Shown here in pieces: positions 50,901 through 60,119 of a stretch of 64,000 nucleotides of DNA. Numbering within the stretch: position 1 is the first letter of the stretch; the number at the start of each line of letters is the position of its first letter. This stretch comes from Elusimicrobiales bacterium (GTDB lineage Bacteria > Elusimicrobiota > Elusimicrobia > Elusimicrobiales > Elusimicrobiaceae): the NCBI GenBank assembly GCA_041651175.1, contig JBAZJT010000012.1, positions 1-64,000 on the forward strand, read 5' to 3'. The notes beneath the pieces are model-generated. The model searched no databases. It was not told the DNA's origin and worked only from the letters and a program-made list of their open reading frames with translations. The position numbers were made by a program, and so were the translations under genes.

Positions 50901-53900
50901 CGTATATCGGCGTTCATGGTCTGGCTGAGCAGATAAGTTACCGACCCCTGCGCGGTGGCGCCGCCCAGCAGCGGCGACACCGACACATCCCCCAGCCTGA
51001 ACTGGTCCGCGATGAAATAGGTCTGCGAGCGCACCGACTGCGTGGGGAAGAACACGTCGTAGGCGATAAGCTCGGCTATATAAGTGCCCGAGGAAACGAA
51101 CCTGCCGGCATCGTCCCGCCCGTCCCAGTAAACGGAGCTCTGGTACACGTCCGCCGGCCTGTAGCCGTTTATTATGTCGCGCACCAGCGCGCCGGTGGAG
51201 GTCAGTATCCGCGCGTCCACCGTGCAGGAGCGGTTGTACGAGAACGTCAGCCCGAACGGCGGCAGATTGGCCAGCACCGGCGACGAGCCGGTTACAGACG
51301 ACGTCATGGACACGTCGCGCAGGTACAGCGGGCCGCGCGCCACGGTAAGCATCTGCACGATTCTGTCGGTCGCGTAGTAATAGGGAACCGTGCTTATGCT
51401 GTTGGAAAGCGGGTTGTACACCGCAACCGGCGCGGTGCTGTAGGCCATTATCACAACCGGATACACGCCGTCCGGCTGCACGGCATGGGTGTTTGTGGAG
51501 ACGCCGTCCCAATACTCGGTTACCCTCATCTTTTCCGGGCGCACGCCGTCAAATATCATCACCGGCTCGGTGGAAATGGCAGGCGGCCACGCGCCGGTTG
51601 TGGGTATCTGCGTGCCGGGCGGATAAATCCGGATGTCGGCGTTCATCGTCTGGCTCAGCAGGTAGGAGATGGCGCCCTGCGCCGTGGCCCCGCTAAGCAG
51701 CGGCGAAATCGCCAGGTCTGAAATCCTGAACTGGTCCACCTGGAAATAGACATAGGCGGTGAAAGTCTTGTCCGGGAACAGCGTGTCGTAGGCCGTCAGT
51801 TCCGCGCCGTATGTGCCGGAGGAGACGAATCTGCCCAGATCGTCCCGCCCGTCCCAGGAAACTGAGCCCTGCGTCGCGTCCGCCGGCTGGTAGCCGCTGA
51901 CAATCTCGCGCACCAGCGCGCCGGTGGATGTTACGATTTTCACGCTGACCGCGCACGGCCTGTTATACGAGAACTTCACGGTATACGGAGGCAGATAGCT
52001 GAGCGCCGGCGACGAGCCTGCCACCGTGGAAGTCATGGACACATCGCTTAAATACACCGGCCCGCGCGAAACAGTCAGCATCTGCACAATTCTGTCCGTA
52101 GCGTAATAGGACGCGGCCTGCGTGATTGTGTTGGCCTGCGGGTCGTAGACGGCCACCGGCGCGGTGCTGTAGGCCGTCAGCAGCACGGGATAGAGCCCGT
52201 CCGGCTGCATCGTGTGGGTATTGGTGGAGACACCGTCCCAGAATTCCGTCACCCGCAATTTTTCAGGGCGCACGCCGCTGAACACCATAACCGGCTGGGT
52301 GGAAATGGCGGGCGGCCACGCGCCGTTTGTGGGAATTTGCGTGCCCGGCGGATATATCCGTATGTCGGTGTTCATGGTCTGGCCCATCAGATAAGTGATG
52401 GAGCCCTGAGCCGTCGCCCCGCCCAGCAGCGGCGCCACCGCCACATCCACTATGCGGAACTGGTCCGCCACAAAGTAGCTGTAGGCCGTGAATACTTTCG
52501 CCGGAGCGAGAGAGTCGTAAGCCGTCAACTGAAATGCATATGTGCCGGAGGAGACGAATCTGCCCATATCATCCCGCCCGTCCCATACCACGGAACTCTG
52601 GGATCCGTCCGCGACTTTATAGCCGGCGGTTATGTCGCGCACCAGCGCGCCCGTGGAAGTGATAATGCGCACGTTCACCGCGCAGTCCCGGTTATAGGCG
52701 AATTTCACGGTATACGGCGGCAGATTGCCAAGCGACGGCGTTGAACCCGCCACCGTTGACAGCACCGACATCTCGCTCAGATATATCGGCCCGCGCGAAA
52801 CCGTCATCATCCCCACAATCCGGTCCGTGGCACAGTAGGAAGACATTTGGGTTACGGTATTGGCGGCGGTGTCGTATACGGCGACGGGCGCGGTGCTGTA
52901 GGCCAGCACCACCACCGGATACAGCCCGTCTGGCTGGGTGATATTTGTGGTCGTGGAAACGCCGTCCCAGAATTCGCTCACCGGCAGCCTGCCGGGGCGC
53001 ACGCCGGAATAGGTCATCACCGGCGCGGTGGAGACCACAGGCGGCCACGCGCCGTTTGTGGCTATCTGCGTTCCCGGCGGATATATCCGTATGTCGGTCG
53101 CCATGGTCTGTCCAAGCAGGTAGGACACGGCGCCCTGCGCGGTAGCCCCGCCCAGCAGCGGCGCAACGGACACGTCGCTTATCCTGAACTGGTCCGCTAT
53201 GAAATACGTATAGGAACGCACCGACTGCGTGGGGAAGAACACGTCGTAGGCTATCAGTTCCGCCATGTAGGTGCCGGAGGAGACAAACCTGCCCAGGTCG
53301 TCCCGCCCGTCCCAGACGACGGAACTCTGATAGGTGTCGCCCGGATTGTAGCCGCTGACCAAATCGCGCACGAGGGCGCCGGTGGAAGTCAGTATCCGCA
53401 CGTCCACGCTGCACGGCCTGCTGTAAGAGAACGAGAAATTGAACGGCGGCAGGTTGGACAATGTCGGAGAGGCGCCCGCCACCGTGGAAGTCATGGCCAC
53501 ATTATTGAGATACAGCGGGCCGCGCGCTATGGTCAGCATCTGCACCACGCGGTCCGTGGCGTAGTAATACGGGACGCTGGTTATAGTGTTGGAAGCCGGG
53601 TCGTAGATGGCCACCGGCGCGGTACTGTAGGCCATCACCACCACCGGATACAGTCCGTCCGGCTGAATGACATGGGTAAAGGTGGAGACGCCGTCCCAGA
53701 ATTCGTTTACCCTCAGCCTCTCCGGGCGCACGCCGTTGAATACCATCACCGGCTGCGTGGATATGACCGGCGGCCACGCGCCATTGGTGGGAATCTGCGT
53801 GCCGGGGGGATATATCCGCACATCTGTATTCATAGTCTGGCTGAGCAGATATGACACCGCCCCCTGCGCGGTGGCCCCGCTGAGCAGCGGAGAAACCGCG

Positions 53901-56900
53901 ATGTCCGTTATCCTGAACTGATCCACCGGGAAATACACATAGGCGGTGAAGGTTTTTTCCGGGAACAGCGCGTCGTAGGCGGTAATCTCCGCCCCGTATG
54001 TGCCGGAGGAAACATATCTGCCCAAATCATCCCGTCCGTCCCAGGAAACGGAACCGCGCGTCGCGTCCGCCGGCTTGTAGCCTATGGCCAGGTCCCGCAC
54101 CAGCGCGCCGGTGGAGGTGATTATGCGCACATCCACCGCGCACGGCCTGTTGTAGGAAAACCCTATGGTAAACGGCGCCAGGCTGGTAAGCGCGGGAGAG
54201 GAACCGGCCACGCTGGAAGCCAGCGCCACATCGCTCAGATATACAGGCCCGCGGGAAACAGTCATCATCTCCACCACGCGGTCGGTGGCGTAATAGAGCG
54301 CCGGCTGGGTCACGGTATTGGCGGCGGTGTCGTATATGGCTACCGGCGCGGTGCTGTAGGCCATCACCAGCACCGGATACAAACCGTCCGGCAGAGTGAC
54401 GTGCGTGGTTGTGGAAATGCCGTCCCAGAACTCGGTCGTGCGCATTTTGCCGGGTCTTATGCCGGTGTATGTCATCACCGGCGCGGTGGTGATGGCGGGC
54501 GGCCACGCGCCGTTTGTGGCTATCTGCGTGCCTGGCGGATATATCCGTATGTCGGTCGCCATGGTCTGGCCAAGCAGATAGGTTACCGACCCCTGCGCGG
54601 TTGCACCGCCCAGCAGCGAGGACACCGCTATGTCCGTTATGCGGTACTGGTCCGCTATGAAGTAAGTGTAGGCGGTGAATACTTTCTCCGGAAACAGGAC
54701 ATCGTAGGCTTTCAGTTCTACCGCGTATGTGCCGGAGGAAACGTAGCGTCCCAAATCATCCTTGCCGTCCCACACTATGGAATTCTGCGCCGTGTCCGCC
54801 GGCTTGTAGCCTATTACCAGGTCGCGCACCAGCGCGCCGGTGGAGGTGATTATGCGCGCGTCCACCGCGCAGGGCCGGTTGTAGGAGAACTTGACGGTGT
54901 ACGGCGGCAGATAATTCAGCGAGGGAGAGGAACCCGCCACCGTGGAAGTCATGGACACGTCGCTCAGGTAAACCGGCCCGCGCGAGACAGTCAGCATCTG
55001 AACCACCCTGTCGGTGGCGTAATAAGACGAGACTTGCGTTATTGTATTGGCCTGCGGGTCATAAATTGCCACCGGCGCGGTGCTGTAGGCCATAACCAGC
55101 ACCGGATAGAGCCCGTCCGGCAGAGTCGTGTTGGTGGTGGTGGAAACGCCGTCCCAGAATTCGGTTATTTTCAGCCGTTCCGGGCGCACGCCCGCATACG
55201 ACATGACCGGCGCGGTGGTGATGGCGGGCGGCCATACATCGTTGGTGGCTATCTGCGTGCCGGGCGGATATATCCGTATGTCGGTGTTCATCGTCTGGCT
55301 GAGCAGATAGGACACCGACCCCTGCGCCGTGGTGCCGCCCAGAAGCGGAGAGACATAGACATCGCCAAGGCGGAACTGGTCCACGTTGAAGTATGTGTAC
55401 GAGCGCACGGACTGCGTCGGGAAAAAGACATCATAAGCCGTAAGCTCGGCCATATAAGTGCCGGAAGAGACATATCTGCCCAGATCGTCCCGCCCGTCCC
55501 ATATGACCGAACTCTGGTATGAATCCGCCGGCCTGTAATTGACTATCAAATCCCGCACAACCGCGCCCGTGGAGGTCAGTATCTTCACATCAACCGAACA
55601 CGGCCGGTTGTAGGAGAAATTGAAGGTGAACGGCGCCAGGCTGGTAAGCGCCGGCGAAGAACCCGCCACCGACGAGGTCATGGCCACGTCATGGAGATAA
55701 AGCGGCCCGCGGGCCACCGTCATCATATACACCGTGCGGTCCGTCGCGTAGTAATAGGGGACGGTGCTTATGGTGTTGGAGAACGCGTCGTAAACCGCCA
55801 CCGGCGCGGTGCTGTAGGCCGTTATGACCACGGGATAAAGCCCGTCCGGCTGTATGGTGTGGGTAAAGGTGGAAATGCCGTCCCAGAATTCGGTAACCTT
55901 CAGCTTCTCGGGCCGGACGCCGTTGAACACCATGACCGGCGCGGTGGAAATAACCGGCGGCCAGACATCGTTGGTCGGCACTTGTGTGCCGGGCGGATAT
56001 ATCCGTATATCGGTGTTCATCGTCTGGCTGAGCATGTAGGACACCGCGCCCTGCGCGGTGGCGCCGCTGAGCAGCGGCAACACGGATATATCGGTGATCC
56101 TGAACTGGTCCACCAGGAAGTAGGTATAGGCCGTGAAAGTCTTCGCGGGGAACAGGGAATCGTAGGCGGTAACCTCCGCCGCGTATGTGCCGGACGACAC
56201 GTAGCGCCCCAAATCGTCCCGCCCGTCCCAGATGACCGAACTTTGGTAGGCGTCCGCCGGCCTGTAGCCGATAATCAAATCCCTCACCAGCGCGCCGGTG
56301 GAGGTGATTATGCGCACATCCACGGAGCACGGCTTGTTGTACGAGAACTTTATGGTGAACGGCGCCACGTTTGAAACCGCGGGGGAGGACCCCACCGTGG
56401 TCGCCGTCATGGACAAATCGTTAAGATACACCGGCCCGCGCGAAACGGTAAGCATCTGCACCGCGCGGTCGGTGGCATAATAGTACGGCACCGTGCTTAT
56501 GGTGTTGGAAAACGGGTCGTAAACGGCCACCGGCGCGGTGCTGTAGGCCAGCACGGCGACGGGATACAACCCGTCCGGCATGGAGGTATGCGTGGTCGTG
56601 GACACCCCGTCCCAGAATTCCGTAACCTTCAGCCGCTCCGGGCGCACGCCGTTAAACGACATCACCGGCGGGGTGGAAACTGCGGGGGGCCAGGCCCCGT
56701 CAGTCGGCACCTGCGTGCCCGGAGGGTAGATGATGACATCGGTATTCATGGTCTGGCTGAGCATGTAGGACACCGTTCCCTGAGACGTCGTCCCGCCCAG
56801 AAGCGGCGTGGTTTCCAGGTCGGTTATCCTGAACATGTCAACCGAGAATTGCGTGTAAGATGTGGCCGTTTGAGTCGGGAAGAAAACATCGTAGGCGAAA

Positions 56901-59900
56901 AGGGCCGCCACATAAGTGCCGGAGGAGACATACCGTCCGGCGTCGTCAAGGCCGTCCCAGTAAACGGTGCTTTGGTACGTATCGCCCGGTTTATAGTCCT
57001 TTAACAGGTCGCGCACCAGCGCGCCGGTGGAAGTGCGTATCTGCAGGTCAACCACGCAGGGTCTGTTGTAGGAGTAGCTGAAAGTGAACGGATTGAGGTT
57101 GGACATCGCCGGCGAGGAGCCCGCCACGGAAGACGTCATCGCCACGTCGCGGACATACAGCGGCCCGCGCGCTATGGAAATCATCTGCACCACGCGGTCC
57201 GTCGCGTAATAATACGGCACGGAAACGCTGGTTACGCCGGTGGGGTCAAAGACCGCAACCGGCGCGGTGCTGTAGGCCAGCACGACCACCGGATACAGCC
57301 CGTCCGGCAGCGGCACGTTGCCTGACATGCCGTCCCAGTATTCCGTGGCCTTGAGCCTGCCGGGGCGCACGTTATTGAAAGTCTTGACCGGCGCGGTGGA
57401 ATTTATCACATAAGGCGGCGGCCATGTATCCGTGGGAATTTGCGTGCCGGGCGGATAAATCCGTATATCGGTATTCATCGTCTGGCTGGGCATGTAGGAA
57501 ATACCCGCCTGAGAGGTGGCGCTGCCAAGCAGCGGCGTCACCGACAAGTCGGTAAGCCTGAACTGGTCCAGCAGGAAACTGACATGGGACATCGTGGTCT
57601 TGGTGGGGTCCAGGGTGTCGGCGGCGTCAAGCTCAGCCACATACGTGCCGGAGGAGACGTAGCGGCCCTGGTCGTCCATGCCGTCCCAGGGCACCGTGGT
57701 CTGCAGGGTGTCCGCCGGCATGTAGCCGTTGAGCACGTCCCTCACAAGCGTGCCGCCCGTGGTGAATATGCGAAGGTTGAAGGTGCACGGACGGTTATAG
57801 GAGAAAATGAAATTGAACGGCGGCTGATTGGAAAGCGCCGGCGAAGACCCTATGACGGTGGAGGTCATGGAAATATCGCTCACATACACCGGCCCGCGCG
57901 CTATGGGCAGCATGACCACCATGCGGTCCGTCACATAATGCGCGGGCGTGGCGTCGTCATAAGCCATCATCAGCACCGGATAGAGCCCGTCGGCCACCTG
58001 CTCGTGGGTGGCGGGGTCCAGACCGTCCCAAACCTCGGTTATTTTCATCTTGCCGGGGCGCACATCGGTGAATGTCTTTACGGGCGTGGCGGCAACGGTG
58101 GGCGGCCATGTTCCGGCGGTGGGGACAATAGTGCCGGGCGGATAAATTCTTATGTCGGTATGCAGGGTGTTGCTGAGCAGGTAGGAAATGGCCGCCTGGG
58201 CGGTGGTGTTGCCCAGCAGCGGGGCTATGACCACGTCCGTCATCCTGAACTGCCCCACCGGGAATGTCTGGTAAGACCTGAAGGTTTTTCCCGGGAACAG
58301 CGGGTCCTGCGCCTGCATGACGGCCATGTACATGCCGTCGTCAACATAATTGCCGTCGTCGTCCTTGCCGTCCCAGTAAACGAAGGTGGGATATGCGTCA
58401 ACCGGAGTGGAGTTGACAAGCAGGGTGCGCACCAGTGTGCCGTCGGTGGTTGTTATCTGGAGGCTTATGCTGCACGTGCGGTCGTAGGAGTATTTCAACT
58501 GATACGGCGGCACGTTGGACACCGAAGGCGAAGAGCCTATCACGGTGGAGGAAGGCGCCAGCAGCGCCGCGGGGAAGCCCCTGTTAATGGAGACGATTCC
58601 GGTATAGGCCTTCTGTGTGTATATCGTGGTATGCGTGCAGGTCGCGTCGCCCTCCGTATGCGTGCAGCCCGGCATTGACGCCCATATCGCGTAAATGTAG
58701 TCGCCGTCTTCAACAATGTTATTGTTGTTGTCGCGCCCGTCCCAGGTGGTCATGGTGGGCGGGGCGGACTGCCGGAAAGGCTGCGCCTCAATCCTTGAGT
58801 AGATGGGCGTGTTGGACGCGGTGGGCGGCACGGTATTGACGTCGCCGAAAGTGGTATCCGCCGGGTAAACATACATGTATACCGTCGCAGACTCCGTAAG
58901 CATATAGCTCACGGAAGCCAGGTCCGTGGCGCCAGAGCCAAGAGATTTGACCCGGAAATCCGTTATCTGCAGCGGGTCCATGGAAATCTGGTGGGCGGCG
59001 GGATACGCGATGTCCTGCCCGGCATCATCGTTGGAATAGGCCGCTATCCTGGCTATGTAGTTGCCGGCGCTCATCATGTCGCCGGCGTTGTTGCGCCCGT
59101 CCCAGGAATCGCCGTTGGCCAGAGTGCCGTTAGGCGTGCCTTCGCCGAAACGCGGCTGATTGGTGGCTATATTGCGCACGGTGGCGCAGGTGCCGGAGCC
59201 GTTGCAGGTCTCTATCCTGACGCTGGTAACCGCGTCCTTGCTGAGGCGGTACTGGATATTGTACGGCTCCGCCGCCACAGGCGTTATCTTGCCGACTACC
59301 GTAGGGGAACTTCTGAGGGAGTGAATATCGGTGACGTTCACGGTTATCGGATACTGGTTCTGGCCCGGATAGGCGGAGGTCTGCTCAATGGTGATATTGC
59401 CGATACTGGGGCCGGACTGGTTGGTTTTGACATGCGCGCGGAAGCCGAACTGGCCGTTTGTCTTGCCGAATTCGCCGTCTATGTTGTAATAGCCGTCCCA
59501 GGCCGCGCATTTGGGCGCGAACTGGTACATCGCAGTGTCCGGCGGGCAGGTGCCGACGTTGTAGAGCGGTATGGTCCGGATCGGCGGCGCGGACCCCGGG
59601 TCCAGCGGATTGGCGCCCGCCTGGAATTTGAACACCTCAAAGGTCAGCTCGTCCACGCCGAATGCCGCGGTATGCTCGGGAATTAGTTCGCCGGTGGTGG
59701 AGTTGTGTGTGGGCGGCTGGGTGTTGACGCATTGCAAAGTGGCGCACAAGGCAAGGCAGGCCGCGGGATAGGCGGCATGCAGGTTCGGCTGATCGTATTC
59801 TATAAGCGCGGCCGTGGCTACCGGATTCTGTCCGCCGCTTGTATCGCCGTAGGAACGACAGCCGTTGAGCCAGCTGCAGTTGGCGAAGTTATACTGGCCT

Positions 59901-60085
59901 ATGCAATACTGGTCGCCGCCGCCCGTGGCGTAGTAGACGTCTATGTTGGAGACGTAGAGGTTCTGGGCCAGAGACTTCGCCGGCAGTATGGCGGAAACGG
60001 CAAGGCACAGACCGGCGAAAACGCCAGTTTTCGCAAGTCCATTCCGCACACAGCGCAGCAGCCTCGCTCCGGCATAAACCGCCAT
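47960..60085 (-). CDS. Giant secreted protein of tandem 243-residue FlgD-type repeats
   Basis: 4041 residues. A signal peptide (VFAGLCLAVSAILPAKSLAQ) precedes about 500 residues with several Cys, then divergent FlgD-like Ig units (about residues 500-930). About twelve tandem 243-residue repeats follow (about 930-3750). Each repeat contains two FlgD-type beta sandwiches (WDGRDDLGRYVSSGTY and EFWDGVSTTTH ... PDGLYPV). The C-terminus has FYPNPL and GNQVARGVYFAVLQL, the FlgD/type IX-like closing domain. Its mRNA is predicted to start almost at the ATG (promoter 60092-60119). It heads the Tad operon, 15 bases before the PorV-like gene. It is probably a long surface fibre or adhesin; whether it is carried by the barrel, the Tad secretin or both is unknown. 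Confidence 0.85.
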   Translation of the reverse strand: MAVYAGARLLRCVRNGLAKTGVFAGLCLAVSAILPAKSLAQNLYVSNIDVYYATGGGDQYCIGQYNFANCSWLNGCRSYGDTSGGQNPVATAALIEYDQPNLHAAYPAACLALCATLQCVNTQPPTHNSTTGELIPEHTAAFGVDELTFEVFKFQAGANPLDPGSAPPIRTIPLYNVGTCPPDTAMYQFAPKCAAWDGYYNIDGEFGKTNGQFGFRAHVKTNQSGPSIGNITIEQTSAYPGQNQYPITVNVTDIHSLRSSPTVVGKITPVAAEPYNIQYRLSKDAVTSVRIETCNGSGTCATVRNIATNQPRFGEGTPNGTLANGDSWDGRNNAGDMMSAGNYIARIAAYSNDDAGQDIAYPAAHQISMDPLQITDFRVKSLGSGATDLASVSYMLTESATVYMYVYPADTTFGDVNTVPPTASNTPIYSRIEAQPFRQSAPPTMTTWDGRDNNNNIVEDGDYIYAIWASMPGCTHTEGDATCTHTTIYTQKAYTGIVSINRGFPAALLAPSSTVIGSSPSVSNVPPYQLKYSYDRTCSISLQITTTDGTLVRTLLVNSTPVDAYPTFVYWDGKDDDGNYVDDGMYMAVMQAQDPLFPGKTFRSYQTFPVGQFRMTDVVIAPLLGNTTAQAAISYLLSNTLHTDIRIYPPGTIVPTAGTWPPTVAATPVKTFTDVRPGKMKITEVWDGLDPATHEQVADGLYPVLMMAYDDATPAHYVTDRMVVMLPIARGPVYVSDISMTSTVIGSSPALSNQPPFNFIFSYNRPCTFNLRIFTTGGTLVRDVLNGYMPADTLQTTVPWDGMDDQGRYVSSGTYVAELDAADTLDPTKTTMSHVSFLLDQFRLTDLSVTPLLGSATSQAGISYMPSQTMNTDIRIYPPGTQIPTDTWPPPYVINSTAPVKTFNNVRPGRLKATEYWDGMSGNVPLPDGLYPVVVLAYSTAPVAVFDPTGVTSVSVPYYYATDRVVQMISIARGPLYVRDVAMTSSVAGSSPAMSNLNPFTFSYSYNRPCVVDLQIRTSTGALVRDLLKDYKPGDTYQSTVYWDGLDDAGRYVSSGTYVAALFAYDVFFPTQTATSYTQFSVDMFRITDLETTPLLGGTTSQGTVSYMLSQTMNTDVIIYPPGTQVPTDGAWPPAVSTPPVMSFNGVRPERLKVTEFWDGVSTTTHTSMPDGLYPVAVLAYSTAPVAVYDPFSNTISTVPYYYATDRAVQMLTVSRGPVYLNDLSMTATTVGSSPAVSNVAPFTIKFSYNKPCSVDVRIITSTGALVRDLIIGYRPADAYQSSVIWDGRDDLGRYVSSGTYAAEVTAYDSLFPAKTFTAYTYFLVDQFRITDISVLPLLSGATAQGAVSYMLSQTMNTDIRIYPPGTQVPTNDVWPPVISTAPVMVFNGVRPEKLKVTEFWDGISTFTHTIQPDGLYPVVITAYSTAPVAVYDAFSNTISTVPYYYATDRTVYMMTVARGPLYLHDVAMTSSVAGSSPALTSLAPFTFNFSYNRPCSVDVKILTSTGAVVRDLIVNYRPADSYQSSVIWDGRDDLGRYVSSGTYMAELTAYDVFFPTQSVRSYTYFNVDQFRLGDVYVSPLLGGTTAQGSVSYLLSQTMNTDIRIYPPGTQIATNDVWPPAITTAPVMSYAGVRPERLKITEFWDGVSTTTNTTLPDGLYPVLVMAYSTAPVAIYDPQANTITQVSSYYATDRVVQMLTVSRGPVYLSDVSMTSTVAGSSPSLNYLPPYTVKFSYNRPCAVDARIITSTGALVRDLVIGYKPADTAQNSIVWDGKDDLGRYVSSGTYAVELKAYDVLFPEKVFTAYTYFIADQYRITDIAVSSLLGGATAQGSVTYLLGQTMATDIRIYPPGTQIATNGAWPPAITTAPVMTYTGIRPGKMRTTEFWDGISTTTHVTLPDGLYPVLVMAYSTAPVAIYDTAANTVTQPALYYATDRVVEMMTVSRGPVYLSDVALASSVAGSSPALTSLAPFTIGFSYNRPCAVDVRIITSTGALVRDLAIGYKPADATRGSVSWDGRDDLGRYVSSGTYGAEITAYDALFPEKTFTAYVYFPVDQFRITDIAVSPLLSGATAQGAVSYLLSQTMNTDVRIYPPGTQIPTNGAWPPVISTQPVMVFNGVRPERLRVNEFWDGVSTFTHVIQPDGLYPVVVMAYSTAPVAIYDPASNTITSVPYYYATDRVVQMLTIARGPLYLNNVAMTSTVAGASPTLSNLPPFNFSFSYSRPCSVDVRILTSTGALVRDLVSGYNPGDTYQSSVVWDGRDDLGRFVSSGTYMAELIAYDVFFPTQSVRSYTYFIADQFRISDVSVAPLLGGATAQGAVSYLLGQTMATDIRIYPPGTQIATNGAWPPVVSTAPVMTYSGVRPGRLPVSEFWDGVSTTTNITQPDGLYPVVVLAYSTAPVAVYDTAANTVTQMSSYCATDRIVGMMTVSRGPIYLSEMSVLSTVAGSTPSLGNLPPYTVKFAYNRDCAVNVRIITSTGALVRDITAGYKVADGSQSSVVWDGRDDMGRFVSSGTYAFQLTAYDSLAPAKVFTAYSYFVADQFRIVDVAVAPLLGGATAQGSITYLMGQTMNTDIRIYPPGTQIPTNGAWPPAISTQPVMVFSGVRPEKLRVTEFWDGVSTNTHTMQPDGLYPVLLTAYSTAPVAVYDPQANTITQAASYYATDRIVQMLTVSRGPVYLSDVSMTSTVAGSSPALSYLPPYTVKFSYNRPCAVSVKIVTSTGALVREIVSGYQPADATQGSVSWDGRDDLGRFVSSGTYGAELTAYDTLFPDKTFTAYVYFQVDQFRISDLAISPLLSGATAQGAISYLLSQTMNADIRIYPPGTQIPTTGAWPPAISTEPVMIFDGVRPEKMRVTEYWDGVSTNTHAVQPDGVYPVVIMAYSTAPVAVYNPLSNSISTVPYYYATDRIVQMLTVARGPLYLRDVSMTSSVTGSSPVLANLPPFGLTFSYNRSCTVDARILTSTGALVRDIINGYRPADVYQSSVYWDGRDDAGRFVSSGTYIAELIAYDVFFPTQSVRSQTYFIADQFRLGDVSVSPLLGGATAQGSVTYLLSQTMNADIRIYPPGTKIATGGAWPPAISTEPVMVYTGARAGRLRTTEFWDGVSTHTRTMQPDGIYPVLMTAYSTAPVAIYDTAANTVTEVNSYYATDRVVEMMTVSRGPLYISDVSMTATVVGASPSISNLAPFTFRFALNRAAVVDLKILTSTGAVVKDLLVSYKPVDSYNVSVQWDGTDDLGRYVSSGTYTAEISAYDAQFPEKTAASYTYFLVDQFRIIDASVTPLLGGTTSQTAISYLMSQMMNTDIRVYPPGTAIPSAGAWPPVIATAPVKTFSSVRPGRLKVTELWDGYSGDVMLADGLYPVVMMAYSTAPVAVYNPASNIISTATYYYATDRVVEMLQISRGPLYPSDFAVTASVLGSSPEIANLPPYSFRFAYTRQCAVGLRILTSTGAVVRDLTNGYKPTDSFQASVNWDGINDNGYFVSSGTYTAELVAYDTTFPDKVTKFYFNFLVDQFRITDVSATPLLGGASAQASITYMLNQTMNANIYIYPPGTAIPTAGVWPPSITTAPVMTFIGVKPGRFKITEYWDGIRNQVMEPDGLHPVVILAYSTAPVAVYNPGANQIVSVPAYYATDRIVAMLPVTRGPVFLNDVNILPTVPNLANSSDTVKLPPYQVSFTVTRLSSVTISAIDITGARCTAPKFVNNICKHINAGSLYDAGVMNREYWDGTDDYGQPVSIGAYQIQIVAYNYPGENLQQATTYQNPIDVNPFQVYDIGIGDITARVSSGTVAYQLSLPMKTAVQIFKPGIKIDPATGAPRDPLGNAATPIKVLSGIQPMQSVVHDIWDGTDTSLRPVPDGNYVFRIVSSTDSRLVDWVTGDICKLGDSCYKDIRYVADIKAYTTPLVLTVSRGAGVTGDVCDYFGENTVFYPNPLRQSKGCFDFGNFVPVQGDYSLRIYNIAGESVYSRQWYGVQPWTQLWTEWNRVNDTGNQVARGVYFAVLQLKSSTGSRQVCQVVRKLLLPDNTGPTPPSGYKCPRFTYTLQ
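49257..57278 (-). repeat. Twelve-copy 729-bp (243-codon) tandem repeat in the giant gene
   Basis: The 15-base landmark for STAPVA (plus-strand GCGGTGCTGTAGGCC) occurs at 49257, 49980, 50703, 51432, 52161, 52890, 53619 (one base changed), 54348, 55077, 55806, 56535 and 57264. Nine successive intervals are exactly 729 bp; the two intervals nearest the C-terminal end are 723. Copies differ at many third positions, so the array is old but kept in strict register. Confidence 0.9.
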
Positions 60086-60091
60086 ATGATT

Positions 60092-60119
60092 ATTCTATAC
60101 ATTTAGAGGGCGCAGTCAA
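60092..60119 (-). promoter_or_regulatory. Sigma-70-type promoter giving a near-leaderless transcript of the giant gene
   Basis: On the minus strand TTGACT (60114-60119), a 16-base spacer and TAGAAT (60092-60097). The -10 ends six bases before the ATG at 60085, so transcription would begin at or next to the start codon. No ribosome site is present before this ATG, which agrees with a leaderless mRNA. The -35 overlaps the murU stop codon. Confidence 0.55.
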
